A stretch of 64,000 nucleotides of DNA, from positions 176,293 through 240,292 of the forward strand of contig NZ_KB903662.1 of the NCBI RefSeq assembly GCF_000379725.1, given 5' to 3'. A program made the position numbers and the translations under genes. The DNA comes from Cytophaga aurantiaca DSM 3654. Its GTDB lineage: Bacteria; Bacteroidota; Bacteroidia; Cytophagales; Cytophagaceae. The notes below the pieces were generated by a model, which was not told the DNA's origin, searched no databases, and saw nothing but the letters and a program-made list of their open reading frames with translations. This document shows positions 9,636 through 18,155 of the stretch, piece by piece (position 1 is the first letter of the stretch; each line of letters opens with the position of its first letter).

Positions 9636-10700
9636 ATGAAAAAGATATTTTATTTGGCACTTTCATTAAGCATTCTATTTGCCTCTTGCCATTCACCAGA
9701 AAGTCCGCAAGCAACAAATGTGACGGCAGTACCTGTAACAATTTCAACTGTTATATCTAATAGTCAACACGTGCTAAGCTTATCTGGAAAAGTTGAATCA
9801 ACAAATTCAGCAACCATTAGTACCCGTATGATGGGCTATGTTGAGCAAGTGTTGGTTGATGTTGGAGACAATGTTAAAAAGGGACAATTATTGGTTCGGA
9901 TAAATAGTGCTGAATTAACGGCGAAGAAAGCTCAAGTAGATGCTATGATTGCTGAAACGAGTGCTGCATTAAAAAGTGCTCAAAAAGATGTTGATCGCTT
10001 CACTCGCTTACACGATCAAAAAAGTGCAACCGATAAAGAATATGAACAAGTTATGTTGCAATTCGAATCCATTAAAGCAAAAAACGAAGCTGCTATTCAA
10101 ATGCGTAACGAAGTAGAAGCAATGCAACAATTTACATCCATCAAAGCACCATACGATGGACAAATTACACAGAAAATTACCCATGTTGGTGATCTAGCAA
10201 ACCCTGGAATGCCTTTATTAATGATGGAGCAGCAAGGTGCATTATCTATTGTTACCATGATTCCGGAAAAAAATAGAATGTCTGTAAAAGAAGGAACTAA
10301 AGCACTTATTGAAATAATTTCTACTCATCAAACTTTTGAAACAGAAATAGAAAATGTGAGTTTGTCTTCAACAAATTCCGGTGGACAATATATCGCTAAA
10401 CTTTCTATACCGGCAGCTTTTTCTAAAAGTGTATTTCCTGGCATGTATAGTATAATAACATTAAATAATGCAGAGACTGCCGAAGCAGGATTGTTTGTGC
10501 CAACAAAATGTATAATTCAAAAAGATCAATTAGCAGGAGTATATGTGTATTCAAATCATAAGGCGTATTTGCGTTGGTTGAAAATAGGAGAAGAGAAAGA
10601 AGAATATACAGAAGTGTTGACTGGTGTTAAGGTAAACGATACCATTATACTTTCAAGTGAAGCACCTTTGTTAAATGGTTCAATTGTACAAATCAAATAA
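9636..10700 (+). CDS. RND efflux adaptor lipoprotein
   Basis: The protein (354 aa) has a lipoprotein signal with lipobox ending at Cys18 (LSILFASC). The first lipoyl half contains GYVEQVLVDVGDNVKKGQLL, a helical hairpin spans about 95-165, and the second lipoyl half has IKAPYDGQIT. Beta-barrel and membrane-proximal domains complete the membrane-fusion-protein fold. It couples the TolC-like channel upstream to the permease downstream in the same operon. Confidence 0.92.
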   Translation: MKKIFYLALSLSILFASCHSPESPQATNVTAVPVTISTVISNSQHVLSLSGKVESTNSATISTRMMGYVEQVLVDVGDNVKKGQLLVRINSAELTAKKAQVDAMIAETSAALKSAQKDVDRFTRLHDQKSATDKEYEQVMLQFESIKAKNEAAIQMRNEVEAMQQFTSIKAPYDGQITQKITHVGDLANPGMPLLMMEQQGALSIVTMIPEKNRMSVKEGTKALIEIISTHQTFETEIENVSLSSTNSGGQYIAKLSIPAAFSKSVFPGMYSIITLNNAETAEAGLFVPTKCIIQKDQLAGVYVYSNHKAYLRWLKIGEEKEEYTEVLTGVKVNDTIILSSEAPLLNGSIVQIK

Positions 10701-10709
10701 GAAACAATC

Positions 10710-13700
10710 ATGAATATGAACGAAGGATTATCAGGCAACATTGCTAAGATGTTCATCAATTCAAAATTGACAATTTTGTTGATGATTGCATTCTTATTGA
10801 TTGGTGGATATAGCACGTACTTAATGCCACGTGAAGAAGAGCCACAGATAAAAGTACCCATGGCAGATATTTTCTTTTCGTATCCTGGGGCATCCCCTCA
10901 AGAGGTAGAAACGAAAGTTGCTATGCCAATTGAGAAAATGATTTCAAATATTAAAGGGGTAGAATATGTTTACAGTACATCCATGCAAGGTCAGGCTATG
11001 GTGATTGTTCAATTTTACGTGGGTGAGGATATTGAACGATCTATCGTTAAACTCTACAATGAAGTACAAAAGAACATGGATAAGATGCCTCAGGGTGTTT
11101 CAATGCCTTTGATTAAAACACGGGCAATTGAAGATGTTCCTGTATTAGGTCTTACTGTGTGGAGCGAACAATACGACGATATTCAATTAAAGGCAATTGG
11201 CGAAGTGTTAGTAAATGAAATTGAAAAGGTGCCAAATGTTACTGAAGTGAAATTAATAGGAGGGCGACGTTCAGAAATTAAAGTAGTTTTGGACAAAGCG
11301 AAGATGAGTCAAAAGCATATCGACTTCAATACAATCTCAAATTATTTGCGCGGTAATAATAATCAAAGTGCAGTAGGTAGTTTTTATAATAACGACACTG
11401 CCTTTACAGTTCAAACGAATGCTTATTTTACATCTATTGCAGATTTGTCGGAAGCAGTAGTTGGTGTGTATCAAAACGCACCAATCTATTTAAAAGATGT
11501 TGCAACAATTTCAGATAGTGGCGAGCAGGCTTCCCAATACGTATTTTATGGCAGTGGAAAAGCAACTAAGGATTCAATAAAAACCTCAAGTGCGCAAGCA
11601 GTAACGATTTCAATATCTAAAAAGAATGGCGCCGATGCGATGCATTTGGCTGAAGCAGTGTTAGCGAAAGTAGAACATACTAAAGGTTCGTTGATTCCAA
11701 ACGAAGTTCATATTTCAACAACACGAAACTACGGAGAAACGGCTTCACATAAAGTATCTGAATTATTGTTACACTTAGTTGTTGCAGTTATCGTAGTGAC
11801 ATTGTTTGTTATGTTAGCCATGGGTTGGAGAGGAGGATTGGTTGTTTTTCTTTCTGTACCAGTAACATTTGCATTAACATTGTTTAGCTACTATATGATG
11901 GACTATACCTTGAATCGAATTACCTTATTTGCGTTGGTATTCATTACGGGTATTGTAGTAGATGATAGTATCATCATTGCAGAAAATATGCACCGACATT
12001 TTAAAATGAAGAAAATGTCGTTTATGGATGCAGCTATATTTTCAATCAATGAAGTAGGTAACCCTACCATCTTGGCAACCTTCACTGTTATCGCTGCAGT
12101 ATTACCAATGGCTTTTGTTTCTGGTTTAATGGGGCCATATATGAGTCCGATGCCAATCGGTGCTTCCATTGCAATGATACTTTCATTAATTGTAGCCTTA
12201 ACACTTACGCCTTACTTAGGCTTTATGTTCTTGCGAGAAAAAGAAAAAGCTGGAGACGACAAGCATTCACATGAAGTTGAAGATTCTAAAATCTATAAAA
12301 TATACAAGGGATTTATTGAACCCATGTTAGAGAATAGAATGAAACGTTATGTCTTTATTTTCGGCACATTGGTGGTATTGTTAGCATCTTTGGTATTGTT
12401 CTATACAAAAAGTGTTGCTGTAAAGATGTTGCCGTTCGATAATAAAAATGAATTCCAAGTGGTGATTGATATGCCTGAAGGGACAAGTTTAGAAACGACC
12501 AATGCGTTGACACAAGAAGTAGCAAATTATATTTCCAGTAATCCTTTGGTGAAAGATTATCAAGGATATGTTGGTACTTCAGCACCAATTAGTTTTAATG
12601 GGTTGGTTCGTCATTATGATTTACGTAGAGGCGAAAATGTTGCGGATATTCAAGTGAACTTAATTGACAAAGGCGAACGTTCTGAGCAGAGTCATGACAT
12701 AGCTAAGAGTATGCGAACAGATATTCAAAAAATAGGCAAAAAGTTTAATGCGAATATTAAAGTAGTTGAAGTACCACCTGGACCACCTGTATTGTCTACA
12801 ATTGTTGCTGAAGTTTATGGTCCAAACTACGAAGAACAAATCAAGGTTGCCAATCAAGTTGAAACGCTTTTGAGAAATGAAAAGGATGTGGTTGACGTAG
12901 ATTGGTTTGTTGAATCAAAACAACCTGAATATATATTTGAAATTGATCATAAAAAATCAATGGAATATGGAGTAATGCCTGTTCAAATTAATTCAATCTT
13001 AGCAACGGCACTAAGTAATTCAAGTGTTGGAGTGATGCATGACAGTCGTTCTTTCAATCAAAAGAATATAGTATTGCAAGTAGAAGATAAAAACAAAGCA
13101 TCTATAACTGCAATAGAAAATATTCCTGTAACCAATCAGCGTGGCGAGGTATATACACTAGGTACTTTTGTGAAAGTTAAAAAAGGAACAACTGTACCAA
13201 ATATCTATCGCAAAAATCAAAAGCGTGTTGTGTATGTAACGGCCGATATGGCCGGCGAATTGGAAAGCCCGTTTTATGCAATCTCATCTGTTTCTGAAAA
13301 ATTGAATACCATCAAATTGCCTAATGGTTATACATTGAAAGAAGAGTATACACATCAACCTGTTAATGAAGATACCTATAGTATTAAGTGGGATGGTGAA
13401 TGGCAAATTACGTTCGAAGTATTTAGAGATTTAGGTATTGCATTTGGTGTTGTATTGATAGTTATCTACTTATTAATTGTTGGTTGGTTCCAAAACTTTA
13501 CAGTGCCTTTAATTATGTTGGCTGCTATTCCTTTGTCATTGATTGGAATAGTTTTAGGTCATTGGATGTTGAATGCATATTTTACTGCTACGTCAATGAT
13601 AGGTTTTATCGCACTTGCCGGTGTAATGGTTCGTAATTCGGTTTTGTTAATTGACTTTATTGATATTCGATTGAAAGAAGGAATACCTTTGAAGCAAGCA

Positions 13701-13904
13701 ATTATTGAAGCCGGTGCGGTACGTACCACGCCAATTTTATTGACTGCCGGTGCGGTTGTATTGGGTGCAGTAATTATTTTATTCGATCCAATCTTCCAAG
13801 GTTTAGCCATTTCATTGATGGGTGGAACCATTACATCTACTTTCTTGACGTTGTTGGTTGTACCATTACTTTACTTTAAAATGCTTAAAAAGAAAACAGT
13901 TTAA
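10710..13904 (+). CDS. RND efflux permease (AcrB/HAE-like)
   Basis: The inner-membrane pump (1064 aa) has two homologous halves of six helices, each with a large periplasmic loop. The TM4 proton-relay aspartates are at about 418-419 (GIVVDDSIIIAEN). The PREEEPQIKVP region after TM1 resembles the P-rich start of HAE-type permeases more than the EAFPDVT of metal pumps, so an organic or sulfur-containing substrate is more likely. It ends 41 bases before a DUF2892 gene. That neighbour and the facing DoxDA/DsrE genes hint at a sulfur-stress role, which is an inference. Confidence 0.93.
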   Translation: MNMNEGLSGNIAKMFINSKLTILLMIAFLLIGGYSTYLMPREEEPQIKVPMADIFFSYPGASPQEVETKVAMPIEKMISNIKGVEYVYSTSMQGQAMVIVQFYVGEDIERSIVKLYNEVQKNMDKMPQGVSMPLIKTRAIEDVPVLGLTVWSEQYDDIQLKAIGEVLVNEIEKVPNVTEVKLIGGRRSEIKVVLDKAKMSQKHIDFNTISNYLRGNNNQSAVGSFYNNDTAFTVQTNAYFTSIADLSEAVVGVYQNAPIYLKDVATISDSGEQASQYVFYGSGKATKDSIKTSSAQAVTISISKKNGADAMHLAEAVLAKVEHTKGSLIPNEVHISTTRNYGETASHKVSELLLHLVVAVIVVTLFVMLAMGWRGGLVVFLSVPVTFALTLFSYYMMDYTLNRITLFALVFITGIVVDDSIIIAENMHRHFKMKKMSFMDAAIFSINEVGNPTILATFTVIAAVLPMAFVSGLMGPYMSPMPIGASIAMILSLIVALTLTPYLGFMFLREKEKAGDDKHSHEVEDSKIYKIYKGFIEPMLENRMKRYVFIFGTLVVLLASLVLFYTKSVAVKMLPFDNKNEFQVVIDMPEGTSLETTNALTQEVANYISSNPLVKDYQGYVGTSAPISFNGLVRHYDLRRGENVADIQVNLIDKGERSEQSHDIAKSMRTDIQKIGKKFNANIKVVEVPPGPPVLSTIVAEVYGPNYEEQIKVANQVETLLRNEKDVVDVDWFVESKQPEYIFEIDHKKSMEYGVMPVQINSILATALSNSSVGVMHDSRSFNQKNIVLQVEDKNKASITAIENIPVTNQRGEVYTLGTFVKVKKGTTVPNIYRKNQKRVVYVTADMAGELESPFYAISSVSEKLNTIKLPNGYTLKEEYTHQPVNEDTYSIKWDGEWQITFEVFRDLGIAFGVVLIVIYLLIVGWFQNFTVPLIMLAAIPLSLIGIVLGHWMLNAYFTATSMIGFIALAGVMVRNSVLLIDFIDIRLKEGIPLKQAIIEAGAVRTTPILLTAGAVVLGAVIILFDPIFQGLAISLMGGTITSTFLTLLVVPLLYFKMLKKKTV

Positions 13905-13945
13905 TGCTTTCGAATTCAATTTTGAAATAAATTAATTTATCTAAT

Positions 13946-14134
13946 ATGAAAAATAGAATAATATTTGGAGTTGCTGGGACAATGATTTTGTTGAGTTTGT
14001 TGTTATTCAATCTTACAGGTCAAGAGAATTGGTTGTGGTTGGGAGTGTTTGTAGGAGCTAATTTAGTACAATCTGCTTTTACCAAATGGTGCTTACTTGC
14101 TACTATCCTTGATAAATTTGAGATTAAAAATTGA
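13946..14134 (+). CDS. DUF2892-family small membrane protein (YgaP transmembrane-like)
   Basis: The protein (62 aa) has two hydrophobic segments (about 6-22 and 28-47) joined by a short loop containing NLTGQENWLWLG. A short tail with a Cys in TKWCLLATIL follows. This matches the small inner-membrane domain found alone, or fused to rhodanese as in YgaP. It is the last gene of the RND operon. In many bacteria this domain sits with sulfide or persulfide genes, so its place between an RND pump and DoxDA/DsrE genes is suggestive. Confidence 0.75.
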   Translation: MKNRIIFGVAGTMILLSLLLFNLTGQENWLWLGVFVGANLVQSAFTKWCLLATILDKFEIKN

Positions 14135-14173
14135 TGTTGATTTAAATAAACGTAATTGATTGCTTAATTAGTA

Positions 14174-14203
14174 GGCCTTACTTATTGTACAATAAGTAAG
14201 GCC
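14174..14203. terminator. Bidirectional terminator between convergent genes
   Basis: A 30-base palindrome (arms GGCCTTACTTATTG) lies between the plus-strand RND/DUF2892 operon and the minus-strand DoxDA operon. It is followed on the plus strand by a T5 run. Confidence 0.8.
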
Positions 14204-14220
14204 CATTTTTGTAGTATAAA

Positions 14221-15273
14221 TTATATCTCAAACGGAGTGTTCCAAACCTTCCCACTTATATCTTCAACTTCCATGGAGTATTTTCCAATTGTAAGATTAT
14301 GTAATGAGAAAACCACTTGTGCTTTTGCTCCTAATGGAACAACAAGACTATTTTTACCACTTGTTATTTTAGAGATATAATAGTTATGAATAGCATTTTT
14401 AGGTATGTTGGAAAGTGTTTCATGGTTAAAATTCTGTACGATTTCACCAGTACTGTCTTTAATTGTTATTCGGATAATAAAAGCACCATAAGTGTCAATA
14501 CCTTGATCTCTGTAAAGTGAAAACAGTAAGGTGTTATTATTCTTATATGAAATATCCGAAACTACAATGTTGGGCTTTAATGATAGGTTGTGCAATTTGC
14601 CCCAAACACCTCCATGGAATGCCTGATTGGTATACAAAGTTAGAATAAGTGAAAATCCAGCGATGGATAAGGCAGTCCATTTGAAATAGTTCGAATTTGG
14701 AAATTCAATATTTCCTGAGCCAATATATTGAAACCATTTTTTAGTTTGCAGCAATGGGAACTTAGTAAGCAGCAATCGATCCAATGAATAGGTGTCAGAT
14801 CCTGCTATTAGCATTGTCAATCCAGAAACAACTCCAAATACGCCAATCTGCCACTCATCTAGACAAGTACTTCCTAGCCAGCCTGCTCCAAATAAAATAC
14901 CAATGGAAAGTATAAATACGCCTAAAGATGCCAATCGAGTTAATAGACCAAATAATAATCCTAACCCAACCAACGCTTCTATGATTGTAAAAAAAACGAG
15001 AAAGGGCTGCAGTGTTTCAGGATGTGTAATTAAATAGTGAATCGTATCCTTAATGAAAATTGCATTCGGATAAAAGTGATTAAATTTTTCTCCAGCATAT
15101 CCCAAACTATCTGGATCTAATTTGTTTTCAAGTATGAGCCTACGCCAAAAGGCTGAAAAGAAAAGCCATCCCGTAACCCATCTCATACCAGTAAGTAAAA
15201 GTGCTGTTTGATTGAAGCCTGTACTTAAATCAGTTGTATGTTGTGCTGCTTTATATGAATTCATGTCGATCAA
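14221..15273 (-). CDS. DoxD-DoxA fusion (thiosulfate:quinone oxidoreductase-like)
   Basis: The N-terminal half (about 25-190) is a DoxD/DoxX-type four-helix membrane domain (GMRWVTGWLFFSAFWRR). After a further helix (about 202-220) comes a periplasmic beta-rich DoxA-like domain of about 125 residues, including VVPLGAKAQVVFSL and GKYSMEVEDISGKVW. In the archaeon Acidianus DoxD and DoxA are separate subunits of an enzyme that oxidises thiosulfate and reduces quinone. Fused forms are known in Bacteroidota. It lies 15 bases after a DsrE-like gene. Activity on thiosulfate is inferred from family only. Confidence 0.8.
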   Translation of the reverse strand: MIDMNSYKAAQHTTDLSTGFNQTALLLTGMRWVTGWLFFSAFWRRLILENKLDPDSLGYAGEKFNHFYPNAIFIKDTIHYLITHPETLQPFLVFFTIIEALVGLGLLFGLLTRLASLGVFILSIGILFGAGWLGSTCLDEWQIGVFGVVSGLTMLIAGSDTYSLDRLLLTKFPLLQTKKWFQYIGSGNIEFPNSNYFKWTALSIAGFSLILTLYTNQAFHGGVWGKLHNLSLKPNIVVSDISYKNNNTLLFSLYRDQGIDTYGAFIIRITIKDSTGEIVQNFNHETLSNIPKNAIHNYYISKITSGKNSLVVPLGAKAQVVFSLHNLTIGKYSMEVEDISGKVWNTPFEI

Positions 15274-15288
15274 TTTTAAATATGTGAA

Positions 15289-15768
15289 TTATAGTTCAAC
15301 TGTTTTATAACCGTTTGATTGAACATCAAACATATAAGTAAGTCCGTTCGGGACAATGTCAACTCCATCAACAAGGCTGTCGGGATGGATATTAAATTGC
15401 TTTAATGACATACCGCATATTTTATAGGTGATACCTGCTTTCTTACCTGTTTCAATCTGTTCGTTTTGATCACTACTTTTCACAAATGCCTCAACAGATT
15501 TTCCACATGCCATAACAACAAAGTTATCGCTATTATATTTACTGGTTTTGCTTAGGGTTTCAGCCGTGTTTACTGCTGCCTTTAAATGGTTCGGCTGACT
15601 AATTAACACTGCATAGTTGTTTTTTGTAAAGACAATTTGTGAAACAACTTTTTTGTTAGTAGTTGCTTGGGTTGCTTGTATATATGCAAAGAGTAACAAG
15701 ACTGAAAATACAAGTATGTATTTATTTATACGTAGATTTTTGTACGTACTATAAGTTAGGAATTCCAT
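15289..15768 (-). CDS. Secreted DsrE-family protein
   Basis: The protein (159 aa) has an N-terminal signal/anchor (YILVFSVLLLFAYIQATQA) and a DsrE/F-like Rossmann-type domain. The fold is suggested by the alternating strand-helix pattern with HLKAAVNTAETLSK and NFVVMACGKSVEAF. Two cysteines (MACGKSV and YKICGMSL) are the likely sulfur-handling residues. DsrE-family proteins carry or transfer sulfane sulfur, and exported versions are common in Bacteroidota. It is upstream of the DoxDA gene on the same strand, so the pair probably acts on inorganic sulfur in the periplasm. Confidence 0.75.
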   Translation of the reverse strand: MEFLTYSTYKNLRINKYILVFSVLLLFAYIQATQATTNKKVVSQIVFTKNNYAVLISQPNHLKAAVNTAETLSKTSKYNSDNFVVMACGKSVEAFVKSSDQNEQIETGKKAGITYKICGMSLKQFNIHPDSLVDGVDIVPNGLTYMFDVQSNGYKTVEL

Positions 15769-15890
15769 ATAGAATGAAGTTAGAGAATGGAAATATTATA
15801 ATGTGTAATTATTAGGCATAGCATATCTATTATAAGTATATTTTGGAAATACACTATGCTCGTATAATTAGAATAAATTATTAAATAAAA

Positions 15891-16256
15891 TTAAGCCCAA
15901 AGGCTTATACAGGGAGGGGGAGAGTTGATATTGCTAAAACGTACATAGGTTATTATTTTGTATGTAGTTTTCAGTGATTCATTCGTAGGAATAAAAAATA
16001 GTATCGAATAGTGATTGCTTATGTGCGCATCCGCAAAACAGAATGAGACAATTTTCTTTACTGATTTTTGGTGGCTTGATAGTTGTGTTTTTGAATCGGA
16101 GGATGTTTTATATTTTAATAACGTTTCCTTTCTTCCAAATTTACATTTCTTTTTAAATTCAATTGTATTAAACATGTTATTTAAGCCAGGAAGCGCATAG
16201 GCCGACTGATTCATCAAATAGATGCATAAAAACAAAAAAGAAAGAAATCGTGTCAT
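15891..16256 (-). CDS. Small secreted protein ending in a proline-rich tail
   Basis: The protein (121 aa) has a signal peptide (MTRFLSFLFLCIYLMNQSAYA) followed by a low-complexity K/S-rich middle and the ending SNINSPPPCISLWA. Similar short exported proteins with an SPPP-like C-terminus occur near the first gene of efflux operons in Bacteroidota. This comparison is from memory and was not searched. It is the first gene on the minus strand before the DsrE-like and DoxDA genes, with a 122-base gap. No function can be assigned. Confidence 0.6.
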   Translation of the reverse strand: MTRFLSFLFLCIYLMNQSAYALPGLNNMFNTIEFKKKCKFGRKETLLKYKTSSDSKTQLSSHQKSVKKIVSFCFADAHISNHYSILFFIPTNESLKTTYKIITYVRFSNINSPPPCISLWA

Positions 16257-16357
16257 GTACGGTTGAAGTATATATACAATATAACGATAATATTTTTATA
16301 TAAGTATGAATTATGATTCGACGCGGATAAATGAATTATGTTACTTTTGGATATTTT

Positions 16358-16402
16358 AAAAAGGAGAGCCTATCGATTAAATGTCGAATGACTCTCCTTT
16401 TT
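16358..16402. terminator. Terminator after the gene at 16445-16891
   Basis: The arms AAAAAGGAGAG and CTCTCCTTTTT are complementary, with a loop of about 23 bases that itself contains short complementary TCGA pieces. T-runs are present on both strands. Confidence 0.7.
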
Positions 16403-16404
16403 TA

Positions 16405-16444
16405 CTGACTACTGTCCGTTGCGGCGGAACTATCTACTGACCAC
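16405..16444 (-). repeat. Copy of the dispersed CAGTGGTCAGTA family
   Basis: Two reverse-orientation pieces (ACTGACTACTGTCC and CTACTGACCACTTA) flank a GC-rich GTTGCGGCGG stretch. The second piece ends in the stop codon of the neighbouring gene. Confidence 0.55.
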
Positions 16445-16891
16445 TTACTCTGGCACCAACACATACTCGTAATGCGACTCTACCGTGCGTTTGCCAAAAC
16501 GTAATTTGTCTTCTTTGATTTCATATACAACGTCGATGTCTTTAAGTGATTCGTCGTCTTCTTTAATTAATTTACTTCCATCATCAGACACCCAAATACG
16601 CATTGTTAAAGTATTGTCTGGGCGAATCCATTCTGCACTACTGTCTTTGTTGATACGCAAACGTAAGTTTTCAAACTTCTTATCGTTTACAACCATTTTT
16701 CCGTTTTGATAAAAACGCAATACCTTCCATGTTTTATAAAAGTTGTCTTTATTTATCAAAGAAGTGCTGGTAGCTGTATCAAGCGAAAAGAAAACTCCAA
16801 TCGAAAAGAAAAGGAGAAACAACAATACGAGTAAGAATACAATTCTGAATCGTAACAGTTTTTCAACGTATGGATTTGGTTCTTTGCTCAT
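16445..16891 (-). CDS. Membrane-anchored protein with lipocalin-like domain
   Basis: The protein (148 aa) has a single N-terminal helix (about 14-35, FRIVFLLVLLFLLFFSIGVFF) and a periplasmic domain that opens with DNFYKTWKVLRFYQNGK. It then runs as short beta strands ending ESHYEYVLVPE. The pattern resembles small lipocalin-like domains found widely in Bacteroidota. I see no catalytic motif. It is divergent from the methyltransferase gene and followed by its own terminator, so it is probably monocistronic. Confidence 0.7.
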   Translation of the reverse strand: MSKEPNPYVEKLLRFRIVFLLVLLFLLFFSIGVFFSLDTATSTSLINKDNFYKTWKVLRFYQNGKMVVNDKKFENLRLRINKDSSAEWIRPDNTLTMRIWVSDDGSKLIKEDDESLKDIDVVYEIKEDKLRFGKRTVESHYEYVLVPE

Positions 16892-17060
16892 ATTTTGAAT
16901 GAATCATCCACCCGATAAATGTAAAGTGGAATTATTATAGTAATTTTAAAGCTACCTGCTTTGGAGTAAATACGGAAAAGAGGAGAATTATGTTAACGAA
17001 TGTTAAAGTATATTACTATTCTAAGGTACGATTTTAAATAACCTTTAAGAAATTAGACGC

Positions 17061-17942
17061 ATGAAAATACTAGGTCCCGACCATTTTAGCGATTATGAAA
17101 TGATAGATTCAGGCAATTATAAAAAGCTTGAACGCTTTGGATCATTTATTTTGTCTCGCCCTGAACCCCAGGCTGTATGGGATACGCAGCTGCCTGAGAA
17201 GGAATGGGACAAGCGTTTGCATGCCGAATTTGTGCGGGATAAAGCCAATCCGGAAAAAGGTGTTTGGAGCTTAAAAGATTCCATGAAAGAACAATGGTTT
17301 GTAAAATATAAATTCAATAGTTTGAATTTAAAATTCCGATTAGGCCTATCTTCGTTTAAGCATGTAGGCCTATTTCCGGAGCAAGCGCCCAACTGGAACT
17401 ACATCTATGAAAAGGTGTCGCAAATGAAGACACCGAAACCAAAAGTTTTGAATTTATTTGCCTACACCGGTGGAGCTTCTATTGCAGCACGTGCAGCTGG
17501 AGCAGAGGTGGTGCATGTAGATTCAGTAAAGCAGGTGATCAGCTGGGCACGCGAAAACATGGAAGCAAGTGAATTGACAGATGTGCGTTGGGTAGTTGAA
17601 GATGCATTGAAATTTGTAAAACGCGAAGTGAAACGCGGCAATAAATACAACGGGATTATTCTGGATCCGCCTGCGTATGGCCGCGGACCGGACGGCGAGC
17701 GTTGGATCATTGAAGAACACTTAAATGAAATATTGAAATTGTGTGCGGAATTATTGGATCCGCAGGAACACTTTTATATTTTGAATTTATATGCGATCGG
17801 TTTTTCAGCAGTGATCGTTGAAACCTTGATCCACCGCATCTACGGAGATGTAAAGAATCTGGAAATAGGAGAGCTGGTGGTGGAAGATTCATTCCATAAA
17901 AAATTACCGCTGAGTATTTATGGTAGATTTAGTAATATCTAA
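17061..17942 (+). CDS. Class I SAM-dependent RNA methyltransferase (RlmI/RlmK-like C-terminal type)
   Basis: The protein (293 aa) has an N-terminal part of about 110 residues without a PUA domain. The Rossmann core follows, with motif I NLFAYTGGASIAARAAGAEV, an acidic strand end VVHVDSVK and the catalytic-loop motif ILDPPAYGRG. This is the PF10672-type core used by 23S rRNA m5C/m2G methyltransferases such as RlmI and RlmK. Target base and position cannot be deduced. The region after the gene holds dispersed repeats and REP-like hairpins. Confidence 0.85.
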   Translation: MKILGPDHFSDYEMIDSGNYKKLERFGSFILSRPEPQAVWDTQLPEKEWDKRLHAEFVRDKANPEKGVWSLKDSMKEQWFVKYKFNSLNLKFRLGLSSFKHVGLFPEQAPNWNYIYEKVSQMKTPKPKVLNLFAYTGGASIAARAAGAEVVHVDSVKQVISWARENMEASELTDVRWVVEDALKFVKREVKRGNKYNGIILDPPAYGRGPDGERWIIEEHLNEILKLCAELLDPQEHFYILNLYAIGFSAVIVETLIHRIYGDVKNLEIGELVVEDSFHKKLPLSIYGRFSNI

Positions 17943-17943
17943 G

Positions 17944-17974
17944 TTGGCAGTGGTCAGTTAACAGTGGTCACTGG
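17944..17974 (+). repeat. Copy of the dispersed CAGTGGTCAGTA family
   Basis: Two GCAGTGGTCAGT-like units follow each other directly after the methyltransferase stop codon. An inverted copy lies at 18120-18154, so the pair flanks the REP-like hairpins between them. Confidence 0.6.
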
Positions 17975-18012
17975 CTGCTGTTTCGAGTTTTAACTGATAT
18001 AGGATAGCACAG

Positions 18013-18032
18013 CCTACGGTTTTAACCGTGGG
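18013..18032. repeat. REP-like hairpin
   Basis: CCTACGG and CCGTGGG pair around a TTTTAA loop (one G-T pair). Such hairpins with an ACGGTTTTAACCGT core recur between genes in many Bacteroidota. Confidence 0.5.
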
Positions 18033-18066
18033 AATAATCGTCATCAGCAATAATATTTAAAAGTTG

Positions 18067-18086
18067 GCGCAAACATTTGCTTGCGC
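18067..18086. repeat. Short hairpin GCGCAA/TTGCGC
   Basis: Six-base perfect arms surround an 8-base loop. It lies between the REP-like hairpin and the inverted repeat copy. A related GGCGCAAGC sequence occurs in the mosaic near 52444. Confidence 0.4.
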
Positions 18087-18119
18087 TTCTTACTAATTAC
18101 CAACAAAATTAAACATTAA

Positions 18120-18154
18120 TTACTGACCACTGTCTACTGTTTACTGTCCACTAG
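18120..18154 (-). repeat. Inverted copy of the CAGTGGTCAGTA family
   Basis: Read on the minus strand it contains GTGGACAGTAAACAGTAGAC and then GTGGTCAGTA. It ends 1-2 bases before the ATG of the kinase-like gene, so it may form part of that gene's leader. Confidence 0.6.
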
Positions 18155-18155
18155 C

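Noticed and set aside
16342..16402. Small RNA from a TACTTTTG box to the hairpin at 16358-16402
   Set aside because: No -33 element is visible, and the hairpin is explained as the terminator of the minus-strand gene at 16445.
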